Shown one piece after another: positions 25,251 to 32,135 of a stretch of 32,135 nt of DNA. Made by a program: the position numbers and the translations under genes. The notes beneath the pieces were generated by a model. It searched no databases, was not told where the DNA came from, and was given only the letters and a program-made list of their open reading frames with translations. Within the stretch, counting starts at the first letter, position 1. Every line of letters begins with the position of its first letter. This stretch comes from Seonamhaeicola maritimus (GTDB lineage: Bacteria; Bacteroidota; Bacteroidia; Flavobacteriales; Flavobacteriaceae): contig NZ_VRKQ01000014.1 of the NCBI RefSeq assembly GCF_008056315.1, positions 1 to 32,135 of the forward strand. Direction: 5' to 3'.

Positions 25251-26519
25251 ATGATAAAAAAATTATTAAAAAAAGCTTCTGAAATTGAGGCTCACGAAAT
25301 AAAGGCTACGGCTCTATCTTTCTTATTCGTATTTATACTTATGCTGGCCTATTACATTTTAAGGCCGGTAAGAGATGCTATGGCTAGTGATTGGTCTGAT
25401 GCTGAGGTAAGTCAATTATGGACACTTAATTTTTTCATAAGTACTGGAGTAGTAGCGTTTTATGGTTTAGCCGTTTCAAAAATGAAATTTAAGCTGTTAG
25501 TGCCTAGTGTTTATGCTTTTTTTGCAGTAACATTTATTCTCTTTTACTCTTTTATGTCTTCTATCACTGATAGTACTTTGGTAGATAAGTGTTTTTATGT
25601 TTGGTTAAGCGTTTTTGCTATGTTTCACCTTTCTGTATTCTGGAGTTTTATGTCTGATGTTTTTAATAAAGATCAAGCAAGACGTTTATTTGCTACCATT
25701 GCTGCAGGAGCGAGTGCTGGTGCCTTATTAGGACCTATGATTCCAACTTTGTTTGCGGGAGTTGGTACGGATAATTTAATTTTAGTGGCAGCTGTATTAT
25801 TACTTATTCCAATTCCCGTAATTCTCACTCTAACTAAGCTTAAAACTAGTGAGTTGAAGAATGAAGACGAGACCACAGATACGAGTAAGTATAAGATAGG
25901 AGGTAATCCATTTGCTGGATTTAAATCGTTTGTAACCAACCCTTATCTTCTTGCTATAGGTGTATTCATTCTGCTTTATACCATGATAAGTACGTTTGTG
26001 TACTTTGAACAGAAAAATCTGCTTGCAGAATTTGATCGTGCTAAACGAACTCAAATTTTAGGGAGTATAGACTGGATTGTAAATGTATTAACATTTGGGG
26101 TTGCATTTTTTGCTACATCTAGAATCGTTAAAAAGATGGGTATGGGTTATACCCTTGCTTTAATGCCAATAATTGTATGTGTTGGTATCTTAATATTAGC
26201 ATTTGCACCAATTATTGTGGTGTTGTTAGCACTTCAAGTAGCACGAAGAGCAGGTAATTATGCAGTAACAAAACCAGCACGAGAAATGCTTTTTACCGAA
26301 GTAGATAAAGAAACTCGCTTTAAAGCAAAACCAGTTATTGATGTGGTTGTTTATCGAGGAGGTGATATGGCTACTGCTTGGATTTTTACAGGGTTAACAG
26401 AAGGTCTTGGTTTAGGATTTACTGCTGTTGGTATTATTGGAGGTGGAATTGCCGCAGTTTGGGCTGGTGTAGGGTTGTGGATGGGTAAATTGTATAACCG
26501 TCAAAGAGCAATAAAGTAA
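25251..26519 (+). CDS. ATP/ADP (NTP/NDP)-type exchange transporter, MFS-like membrane protein
   Basis: The protein has about 422 residues from ATG 25251, with about 11-12 membrane segments. Segments I recognise from the TLC ATP/ADP carrier-like family of free-living bacteria are AYYILRPVRDAMAS near the start, SVFWSFMSDVFNKDQARRLF in the middle and RRAGNYAVTKPAREMLFTEV in the second half. The classical members exchange ATP and ADP in chloroplasts and intracellular bacteria; those of free-living bacteria have unknown substrates, so nucleotide exchange is not claimed. The frame is open to ATG 25206, but Met16 (KKLLKKASEIEAHEIKA) is the better start. It follows the SDR by 97 bases and precedes the ThuA-like gene by 50. 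Confidence 0.78.
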   Translation: MIKKLLKKASEIEAHEIKATALSFLFVFILMLAYYILRPVRDAMASDWSDAEVSQLWTLNFFISTGVVAFYGLAVSKMKFKLLVPSVYAFFAVTFILFYSFMSSITDSTLVDKCFYVWLSVFAMFHLSVFWSFMSDVFNKDQARRLFATIAAGASAGALLGPMIPTLFAGVGTDNLILVAAVLLLIPIPVILTLTKLKTSELKNEDETTDTSKYKIGGNPFAGFKSFVTNPYLLAIGVFILLYTMISTFVYFEQKNLLAEFDRAKRTQILGSIDWIVNVLTFGVAFFATSRIVKKMGMGYTLALMPIIVCVGILILAFAPIIVVLLALQVARRAGNYAVTKPAREMLFTEVDKETRFKAKPVIDVVVYRGGDMATAWIFTGLTEGLGLGFTAVGIIGGGIAAVWAGVGLWMGKLYNRQRAIK

Positions 26520-26569
26520 TCAATAGATTGCTAATAGTAATTTCAATTAATTTTTTAATAAATAATAAA

Positions 26570-27313
26570 ATGTCAATTCATAATTTAAGTTCACTTAAAG
26601 TAAATAAAACTAAAGTATTTATTTCAGTTTTTTTAATGCTTTTTATACTTCAAATATCTTATTCACAAACATCAGTACTGGTAGTTCGAGGAGGTCATCC
26701 ATATGATACGCCTGATTTTGAAAATATGTGTAACAGCCTTGATGGTGTTAATGTAGATTTAGTACTAGATGCTCATTTTAAGTCTATGAAATTAGATAAA
26801 TTTAAGAAGTATGATGCTGTGTTATTTCTTAATCAAAATAAATACTACGAGGAGACTGCACGTACTAAAAAGTTGTATACAGATTTAACCAATGAAGGCG
26901 TTGGTTTGGTGTTTCTGCATTTTACATTGTCTTCACAACCTAACTGGGATGGATATCATGATATAGTAGGAGGGAAATGGTTCTTAGGTAAATTTACACC
27001 AGACAAAGCTAAAAGGTCAACTTATTTTATAGACCTTGAGGTAGATGTTAAAGTGTTAGATAAAAAGCACCCAGTTACAAAAGGACTGAAAGATTTTACA
27101 ATGACTGATGTTTTCTACGGAAACATTCATATGGAGTCTGAAATTCATCCGTTATTAGGTTCTGATAACCCAGATTTAGCTCCAATTGCATGGACCCAAA
27201 AGTATAATAACTCTAAGGTGGTTTATATAATGCCAGGGTATTCTAAGAAAGCCTTTGAGAATCCTTCTTACAAAAAGTTGGTATCGAATGCTTTGAAATA
27301 CGTAGGTAAATAA
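26570..27313 (+). CDS. ThuA-like domain protein, exported
   Basis: The protein has about 247 residues. After a signal peptide (VFISVFLMLFILQISYSQ) it is a ThuA-like domain, a glutamine-amidotransferase-like fold: VLVVRGGHPYDTPDFENM, YDAVLFLNQN, GVGLVFLHF, then HDIVGGKW, KHPVTKGLKDF, APIAWTQKYNNSKVVYIMPGY. Homologues are linked to sugar use (trehalose utilisation and keto-sugar pathways), with no settled reaction. An earlier TTG at 26528 is in frame, but ATG 26570 gives a normal signal peptide. It is the last gene of the SDR-transporter-ThuA run and is closed by a long hairpin. Its export to the periplasm parallels that of the SDR at the head of the run. Confidence 0.83.
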   Translation: MSIHNLSSLKVNKTKVFISVFLMLFILQISYSQTSVLVVRGGHPYDTPDFENMCNSLDGVNVDLVLDAHFKSMKLDKFKKYDAVLFLNQNKYYEETARTKKLYTDLTNEGVGLVFLHFTLSSQPNWDGYHDIVGGKWFLGKFTPDKAKRSTYFIDLEVDVKVLDKKHPVTKGLKDFTMTDVFYGNIHMESEIHPLLGSDNPDLAPIAWTQKYNNSKVVYIMPGYSKKAFENPSYKKLVSNALKYVGK

Positions 27314-27334
27314 GATAATCTGATTTAAATAATT

Positions 27335-27385
27335 AAGGCGCCTCTAAAAAAGATTTTAATAAAATTTTAGAGGTGCTTTTGTTTT
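27335..27385. terminator. Terminator between the ThuA-like gene and the MlaF-like gene
   Basis: AAGGCGCCTCTAAAA (27335-27349) pairs with TTTTAGAGGTGCTTT (27365-27379) with two G-T pairs, followed by TTTTGTTTT (27377-27385). It lies between two convergent genes and may serve both. Confidence 0.82.
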
Positions 27386-27398
27386 AAAGTATGAAGTT

Positions 27399-28166
27399 TT
27401 ATTCATTTTCCTCTAAGTACATTTTTCGTACTTTCTTAAATAGGTTTGATGAATAGACAAAATCAGTTACAATTTCGTTGTCAGTTTTAAAGATGGTTTT
27501 ATTGGAGCCTTCCCATGCTTTTAAACCGTTTTTTAAGAACACAATTTTTTCGCCTATTTCCATTACCGAATTCATGTCATGTGAATTAATCACGGTTATT
27601 ATCTGATATTCATCGGTAATTTCCTGTATTAAGTTATCAATCACGATAGCTGTTTTAGGGTCTAAACCAGAATTGGGTTCGTCACAAAACAAGTATTTGG
27701 GATTGTTTACAATGGCTCTTGCAATAGCTACACGTTTTTGCATGCCACCAGAGGCTTCACTAGGCATTTTGTGATGTGCATCAGGAAGGTTAACACGCTT
27801 TAAAACAAAATCAGCTCTATCTTCCATTTCACTTTTACTCATTTTAGTAAACATGCGTAAAGGAAACATCACATTTTCTACTATAGTCATAGAATCGAAC
27901 AAGGCACTTCCTTGAAATACCATACCTATTTCCGCACGTAAATCTCTTTTTTGGCCCTCCGTTAATTGTGAAAAGATTTTACCATCATAAGAAATGGTAC
28001 CTTCTTCATAAGTAAATAGCCCTAATAAGCACTTTAAAAAAACCGTTTTCCCAGAACCACTTTGTCCAATAATAAGATTGGTTTTTCCCTTTTCAAATGA
28101 AGTGCTAATACCTTTTAAGATTTCAGCCTCTCCAAACGATTTATGTAAATTTTCAACTACTATCAT
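27399..28166 (-). CDS. ABC transporter ATP-binding protein, MlaF-like
   Basis: The protein has about 255 residues. Walker A is IGQSGSGKT, the Q-loop VFQGSALFDSMT, the signature ASGGMQKRVAIARA, Walker B YLFCDEPNSGLDP, and the switch histidine lies in VINSHDM. The GGMQKR signature and the short length are those of MlaF/Ttg2A-type ATPases that power phospholipid transport between the two membranes. The frame reaches 28226, but Met21 (MIVVENLHKSFGEAE) is the proper start and overlaps the permease stop by one base (TAATG). No MCE-domain (MlaD) gene is adjacent in the window. Confidence 0.9.
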   Translation of the reverse strand: MIVVENLHKSFGEAEILKGISTSFEKGKTNLIIGQSGSGKTVFLKCLLGLFTYEEGTISYDGKIFSQLTEGQKRDLRAEIGMVFQGSALFDSMTIVENVMFPLRMFTKMSKSEMEDRADFVLKRVNLPDAHHKMPSEASGGMQKRVAIARAIVNNPKYLFCDEPNSGLDPKTAIVIDNLIQEITDEYQIITVINSHDMNSVMEIGEKIVFLKNGLKAWEGSNKTIFKTDNEIVTDFVYSSNLFKKVRKMYLEENE

Positions 28167-28903
28167 TAGCCTAACATCATTCCGGTTAAAATATAATTTA
28201 ATAGAATTATTACTACAGCTGTCCAAACAAAAGCAGTAGTACTAGCTTTACCAACCTCAAGAGCTCCACCCTTCATGTAATAGCCGTGGAATGATGGAAT
28301 TGTTGCTAAAACAAAAGCAAATACATAAGTCTTAATAAAAGAATAGGTTACATGAAAGCCATCAAAATCTGTTTGCAAGCCTAAAATATAATCTTCTAAA
28401 CTTGTATAGCCTCCAAAAACACAGGCAGCCATACCACCAAGAATACCTAAAAACATTCCTATAGCAATAGCAAAAGGATATAGCATTAACGCTATGGTTT
28501 TAGGGAAAACTAGGTAGTTAAGTGAATTAATACCCATTACCTCCAAAGCATCAATTTGCTCGGTCACTCGCATGGTTCCAATACTGGATGTTATAAACGA
28601 ACCCACTTTACCAGCCATAATTATAGATGTAAACGTGGGTGCAAATTCTAAAATAACTGATTGTCTAGTGGCAAAACCTACAAGATATCTGGGAATAAGT
28701 GGGTTTTCAATATTTAAAGCGGTTTGAATTGTAACAACACCACCAACGAAAAATGAAATGAATGCAATGATACCAAGAGAGCCAATAATTAAATCATCTA
28801 TATCTTTTAAAATTAAAGTTCGCATAACAGACCACTTTGTGGGTTTACGAAACATTTCTGCTATCATTAAAAAATATGTGCCAATATTATGGAGGTATCG
28901 CAT
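28166..28903 (-). CDS. ABC transporter permease, MlaE-like
   Basis: The 245-residue membrane protein of the MlaE/YrbE family carries a long N-terminal amphipathic stretch, then about five membrane segments. The family motif block is EFAPTFTSIIMAGKVGSFITSSIGTMRVTEQIDALEVMGINS (only the order is given: a permease loop with Gly and the EQIDALEVMG element). It forms the membrane part of the lipid transporter with the next gene (translational coupling by TAATG). Together they probably maintain outer-membrane lipid asymmetry. In flavobacteria the pair is commonly separated from the MCE-domain partner. Confidence 0.92.
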   Translation of the reverse strand: MRYLHNIGTYFLMIAEMFRKPTKWSVMRTLILKDIDDLIIGSLGIIAFISFFVGGVVTIQTALNIENPLIPRYLVGFATRQSVILEFAPTFTSIIMAGKVGSFITSSIGTMRVTEQIDALEVMGINSLNYLVFPKTIALMLYPFAIAIGMFLGILGGMAACVFGGYTSLEDYILGLQTDFDGFHVTYSFIKTYVFAFVLATIPSFHGYYMKGGALEVGKASTTAFVWTAVVIILLNYILTGMMLG

Positions 28904-28982
28904 ATAAAATTTTGTTAACGCTAAAGTAAAAAAAACTTAGAGGTATTTAATGTTAATTTTAAATAATGATGTTTTAAAGCCG

Positions 28983-28990
28983 TATTTTTG
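28983..28990 (+). promoter_or_regulatory. -7 box of the phosphatase-nuclease operon
   Basis: TATTTTTG fits TAnnTTTG, 22 bases before the ATG at 29012, which gives a short leader. The -33 element (TTTT at 28957-28960, gap 22) is poor, as often seen in regulated promoters. No Pho-type repeat is visible. Confidence 0.45.
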
Positions 28991-29011
28991 AAACAGTAAA
29001 ATTTTGATTAA

Positions 29012-30682
29012 ATGAAAAAGATTATTCCCCTACTTTTTATTGTTTTTTTGAGTTTGTCTTGTAAAGCACAGGTAAGTACTGAAGCTTCTAAAATAGTAAA
29101 GGAGGAGGTTGCCAGTGTAAATCCTAAATTAGTTGTGGCCATTGTAATAGACCAAATGCGTTATGACTATTTAACCCGTTTTGAAAGTAAATATGGTGAA
29201 GGCGGATTTAAACGTATGATAGAAGAAGGTTTCAATTGTAAAAACAATCATTTTAACTATATACCTACTTACACTGGGCCGGGGCATGCTTCAATTTTTA
29301 CTGGAACCACACCTTCAAATCATGGAATTATTGGTAATGATTGGTTTGATAAAACTTTTGGAAGATCAGTGAATTGTGTGGAAGATAATACAGTAGAGCC
29401 AATAGGTACAAACAGTAATGATGGAAGAAAGTCACCAAAGAGAATGGTTGTAACTACTTTTACTGATGAGAATAGGTTGGCTACTCAAATGAGAGGTAAG
29501 ACCATTGGAATTTCAATTAAACACAGAGGGGCTATTTTACCAGCAGGTCATACTGCGAATGCTGCATATTGGTTTGATTATGAGCATAATGGCCTTGGTA
29601 ATTGGATTAGCAGTACGTACTATATGAAAGAACTACCTAATTGGGTTAAAGATTTTAATGTATCAAATATTACTGAATCTTACTTTAAAGTTTGGGATTC
29701 GTTTTATGATATAAACTCTTATACCGAAAGTGGTAGTGATAATAATGATTTTGAAAGGGTTTTTAGAGGTAAAGAAACGCCAACATTTCCGTATGATTTA
29801 AATAAACTTAAAGATGCAAATGGGAATTTTAAAATAATTGCAGATTCACCTTATGGAAATAATTTAACGACAGATTTTACCATTGCAGCTATTGACGGCG
29901 AAGGTTTGGGTGAGGATGATATTACCGACATTTTAACTGTAAGTTATTCTAGTCCGGATAAAGTAGGTCATGATTTTGGAGTTAATTCTAAAGAAATTGA
30001 AGATATCTACATTCGATTAGATAAAGATTTAAAAAGGCTATTTGAAGCTCTTGATGACAGGGTTGGAAAAGGAGAGTATACCGTGTTTTTGACTTCTGAC
30101 CACGGTGTTGTGAACACGCCTAAGTATTTACAAAGTTTAAAAATTCCTTCAGGTTACTACACAACTAAAGAATTAAAGGCAGAGTTAAATGCTTTTATTT
30201 TAGAGGAGTTTAAAACTACTGGTTTAATTAGAAATATGAGTAATAATCAAATATTTCTAAATAGAAAAAAAATAAAAGACCTAGGGTTAGATTTAACAAC
30301 GGTTCAGCAAAAAATAGTAGATGAAATCATCTCTTACAAAGATATCTATAAGGCATATTCGGCTGCTACTATGAGTAACAATTCGTTTCCCGCAGGAGTA
30401 GAGCACTTATTGCAAAACGGATATAATCAAAAACGTTCTGGTGATATTTTAACTGTTCCATATCCAGGGTACATTTATCATCGTAAGAAAGGGACAACCC
30501 ATGGGTCTGGATTTACCTACGATACACATGTTCCACTTTTGTTTTTTGGAAAAGGAATTAAGCATGGCCAGACTTTACAAAAAACAATAATCCCTGATAT
30601 TGCTCCAACAATATCAGCCCTTTTAGGTATTAGTTTCCCAAGTGGAGCTTCAGGGCAACCTTTAAAGTTTGTTTTGGAGTAG
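29012..30682 (+). CDS. PafA-like alkaline phosphatase, lipoprotein
   Basis: The 556-residue protein has a lipoprotein signal with Cys17 (LSLSC). It belongs to the alkaline phosphatase superfamily, PafA type: metal Asp47 (VIDQMRYDY), nucleophile Thr88 (YTGPGHAS), Asn109 (GNDWFD), and Lys170/Arg172 (SIKHRGAILPAGH), which are the phosphate-binding lysine and arginine of Elizabethkingia PafA. Other metal ligands lie in SPDKVGHDFG, TSDHGV and the THGSGFTYDTHVPL end. These residues predict a broad phosphate monoesterase rather than a phosphodiesterase. It is envelope-anchored. It is followed after 1 base by a DNA/RNA endonuclease, so the two are co-translated. Confidence 0.92.
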   Translation: MKKIIPLLFIVFLSLSCKAQVSTEASKIVKEEVASVNPKLVVAIVIDQMRYDYLTRFESKYGEGGFKRMIEEGFNCKNNHFNYIPTYTGPGHASIFTGTTPSNHGIIGNDWFDKTFGRSVNCVEDNTVEPIGTNSNDGRKSPKRMVVTTFTDENRLATQMRGKTIGISIKHRGAILPAGHTANAAYWFDYEHNGLGNWISSTYYMKELPNWVKDFNVSNITESYFKVWDSFYDINSYTESGSDNNDFERVFRGKETPTFPYDLNKLKDANGNFKIIADSPYGNNLTTDFTIAAIDGEGLGEDDITDILTVSYSSPDKVGHDFGVNSKEIEDIYIRLDKDLKRLFEALDDRVGKGEYTVFLTSDHGVVNTPKYLQSLKIPSGYYTTKELKAELNAFILEEFKTTGLIRNMSNNQIFLNRKKIKDLGLDLTTVQQKIVDEIISYKDIYKAYSAATMSNNSFPAGVEHLLQNGYNQKRSGDILTVPYPGYIYHRKKGTTHGSGFTYDTHVPLLFFGKGIKHGQTLQKTIIPDIAPTISALLGISFPSGASGQPLKFVLE

Positions 30683-30683
30683 T

Positions 30684-31493
30684 ATGAATAGAAAGACTAT
30701 ATTCTCTCTAATAGCAATTTTAATTTTGTTTGCTGTTTTTGGATACGAATACTTTTTAGAAGAAGAAACTCGAAAAGAGATTGTTAATGAAGGAGAGAAA
30801 GTAAAAGGAGACACAAACGAATATTTTTTACCAACTAGTTCTACGGGACAGATTATTCATCATGAAGGATATTCGTTGTCTTATAACGAGGCACATGAAC
30901 AAGCGGAATGGGTAGCCTATGAATTAAAGAAGTCTCATTTATCTAGTACAAATTTCAAAAGACCTTATTTCGAAATTGATAAAACTGTAAAAACCGGTGC
31001 AGCTCATTGGCGTAATTACAAAGATTCGGGATATGATCGCGGACATTTATGTCCTGCAGGTGATAGAAAATTTAGTAAAGAGGCTCATGATGAAACTTTT
31101 TTAACTAGTAATATAAGTCCGCAAAAGCACGATTTTAATTCAGGTGTTTGGAATAGATTGGAGCAAAAAGTAAGATATTGGGCCAATAAATATGATGGTG
31201 TTTTCGTGGTAACTGGGGGAGTCTTAAAAGGACAAATGAAATCTATTGGAGATGAAGAAGTGTCTGTGCCGAATCAGTTCTATAAAATATTAATAGATAA
31301 TAATACAGGAGTAACTAAAATGATTGCTTTTTTATTACCTCATGAAAATTCAAATGAACCTCTCTATAAGTTTGTAGTCTCAGTTGATAAGGTTGAAAAA
31401 TTAACAGGAATAGACTTTTTTCCTGAGTTAGAGGATAGTGTTGAAAATCAGTTGGAAGCTTCAAATAACTACAAAAAATGGCAATTTTACTAA
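30684..31493 (+). CDS. DNA/RNA non-specific endonuclease (NucA/Serratia type)
   Basis: The 269-residue protein has an N-terminal hydrophobic segment (7-20), so it is secreted or membrane-anchored. The active site has YDRGHLCPAGD (Asp118-Arg-Gly-His121, with His121 the general base), Asn143 in TSNISPQ, Asn152 in FNSGVW and Glu160. The spacing equals that of Serratia nuclease His89, Asn110, Asn119 and Glu127, so an active magnesium-dependent, sequence-independent nuclease of DNA and RNA is expected. The start at 30684 lies one base after the phosphatase stop; an in-frame ATG at 30669 inside that gene is less likely. The pairing suggests use of extracellular DNA as a phosphate source. Confidence 0.92.
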   Translation: MNRKTIFSLIAILILFAVFGYEYFLEEETRKEIVNEGEKVKGDTNEYFLPTSSTGQIIHHEGYSLSYNEAHEQAEWVAYELKKSHLSSTNFKRPYFEIDKTVKTGAAHWRNYKDSGYDRGHLCPAGDRKFSKEAHDETFLTSNISPQKHDFNSGVWNRLEQKVRYWANKYDGVFVVTGGVLKGQMKSIGDEEVSVPNQFYKILIDNNTGVTKMIAFLLPHENSNEPLYKFVVSVDKVEKLTGIDFFPELEDSVENQLEASNNYKKWQFY

Positions 31494-31587
31494 TTATCGA
31501 AAATATTTGCATTTAGGGTCTAATATGTATTGAATCAGTTGGTTTTTTTGTAATTTTTCGTTCTTGTAAATTGTAAATCAACAGGTT

Positions 31588-32135
31588 ATGAAAGAAAAAG
31601 TACACAATGGCTCCCCAAGTCAGATTTTTTTAAGTTTAAAAACCTTAACTTTTCTTGCTCTCTTTTTAATAGGAACAACAGGTTTCATGATAGCGCAAAA
31701 TTCTAACGCAAATGAAAATGCTACCGTTTATGGTGGTGAAATCACATTTCTGGATGGAGAAACTTACAATAGCATATGTATTGATGGAGCGGTAGATTAT
31801 GTTGAAGTGGTTTTAGAAAATGCTTCTGGACGGCTTAAGCAATGGATTATTACAGATGAAGAAGGTTATATTAAAGGTTTACCCGATAATATTATGGATG
31901 TTAATTTTGAAGAGTTTGATGATTCAAAGATTGGTGTGTATTATATATACCATCTGTCTTATAACGGTATGAAACCTTTAGTAGATCCATCTGGTCAAGG
32001 CAAGTTTAAAATACATATTGATGAAGTAACTGAAAGAGGAGAAGGAAAGGGAAGATCTCACCTATCTGAACCTATAACCTTAGAAAGGTTTCTTCAACCA
32101 ACAGCAGGAATTTTAGAAGGTGGGCCTTTTGAATT
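31588..32135 (+). CDS. Start of a large secreted repeat protein, 3' end outside window
   Basis: The frame is open from ATG 31588 to the window edge (182 full codons). After a basic N-terminus and hydrophobic core (FLSLKTLTFLALFLIGTTGF), with likely cleavage after IAQ, come blocks such as GGEITFLDGETYNSICIDGA, LKQWIITDEEGYIKGLP and GVYYIYHLSYNG. These resemble a repeat type seen in large flavobacterial surface proteins (a Cys/Asp-Gly, trp-ile-ile-thr-asp, leu-pro and ile-tyr-his-leu-ser-tyr pattern). The last residues visible (ILEGGPFE) look like the start of the next repeat. Such proteins usually end in a type IX sorting domain, not visible here. Function is unknown; adhesion or surface coating is a guess. 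Confidence 0.7.
   Translation, partial: MKEKVHNGSPSQIFLSLKTLTFLALFLIGTTGFMIAQNSNANENATVYGGEITFLDGETYNSICIDGAVDYVEVVLENASGRLKQWIITDEEGYIKGLPDNIMDVNFEEFDDSKIGVYYIYHLSYNGMKPLVDPSGQGKFKIHIDEVTERGEGKGRSHLSEPITLERFLQPTAGILEGGPFE

Noticed and set aside
1-32135. tRNA genes, insertion sequences, CRISPR arrays, prophage
   Set aside because: All intergenic stretches were read; no cloverleaf-like sequence, transposase motif, regular direct-repeat array or phage gene was found.

Overview
The window reads as an AT-rich chromosome segment from a marine-type member of the Flavobacteriaceae (Bacteroidota). The evidence is gldJ back to back with porU-porV (type IX secretion and gliding), a PorP/SprF-like gene end, a pyruvate dehydrogenase E1-alpha gene directly followed by a two-lipoyl E2, a PafA-type phosphatase, and promoters of the Bacteroidota form TTTG-N18-TAnnTTTG. 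I see no rRNA, tRNA, CRISPR array, transposase or phage gene.

Layout. 1-3355: the end of a PorP/SprF-family gene, then murF and gldJ on the minus strand. 3620-8833: porU and porV (T9SS sortase and its outer-membrane shuttle), closed by a clear terminator. 8921-12242: cytidine deaminase, then pdhA-pdhC behind a very good promoter. 12307-13089: an AraC-type regulator with a degenerate nucleotide-cyclase-like N-terminus, flanked by two similar terminator-like sequences. 13232-19922: a tight same-strand run of eight genes (M28 peptidase lipoprotein, SDR, HAD phosphatase, SprT-like protein, mannose-1-phosphate guanylyltransferase, DUF389 membrane protein, RDD membrane protein, C-factor-like SDR) with overlaps or very short gaps.

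20036-27313 is the accessory-looking part. It holds a lipoprotein fusing a GH105-type unsaturated uronyl hydrolase to a BNR-type beta-propeller, a convergent membrane-bound TPR/LuxR-type regulator, a second C-factor-like SDR that carries a signal peptide, a transporter related to ATP/ADP (NTP/NDP) carriers, and an exported ThuA-like protein. Two paralogous SDRs bracket the hydrolase and its likely regulator, and there is no SusC/SusD pair. This is the best candidate for an uncharacterised small system, probably for processing oligosaccharide lyase products or for envelope metabolism; that function is inference.

27399-32135: an MlaF/MlaE-type lipid-transport ABC pair on the minus strand, then a two-gene operon of a PafA-like phosphatase lipoprotein and a DNA/RNA non-specific endonuclease (a plausible phosphate-from-DNA scavenging unit), then the start of a large secreted repeat protein cut by the window edge.

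Starts were moved inward where the longest reading frame began implausibly early (pdhA, the SprT-like gene, the NTP/NDP-type transporter, thuA-like, mlaF-like, the endonuclease). One was moved outward (the SDR at 19.2 kb), because its Rossmann motif lies upstream of any ATG, GTG or TTG.
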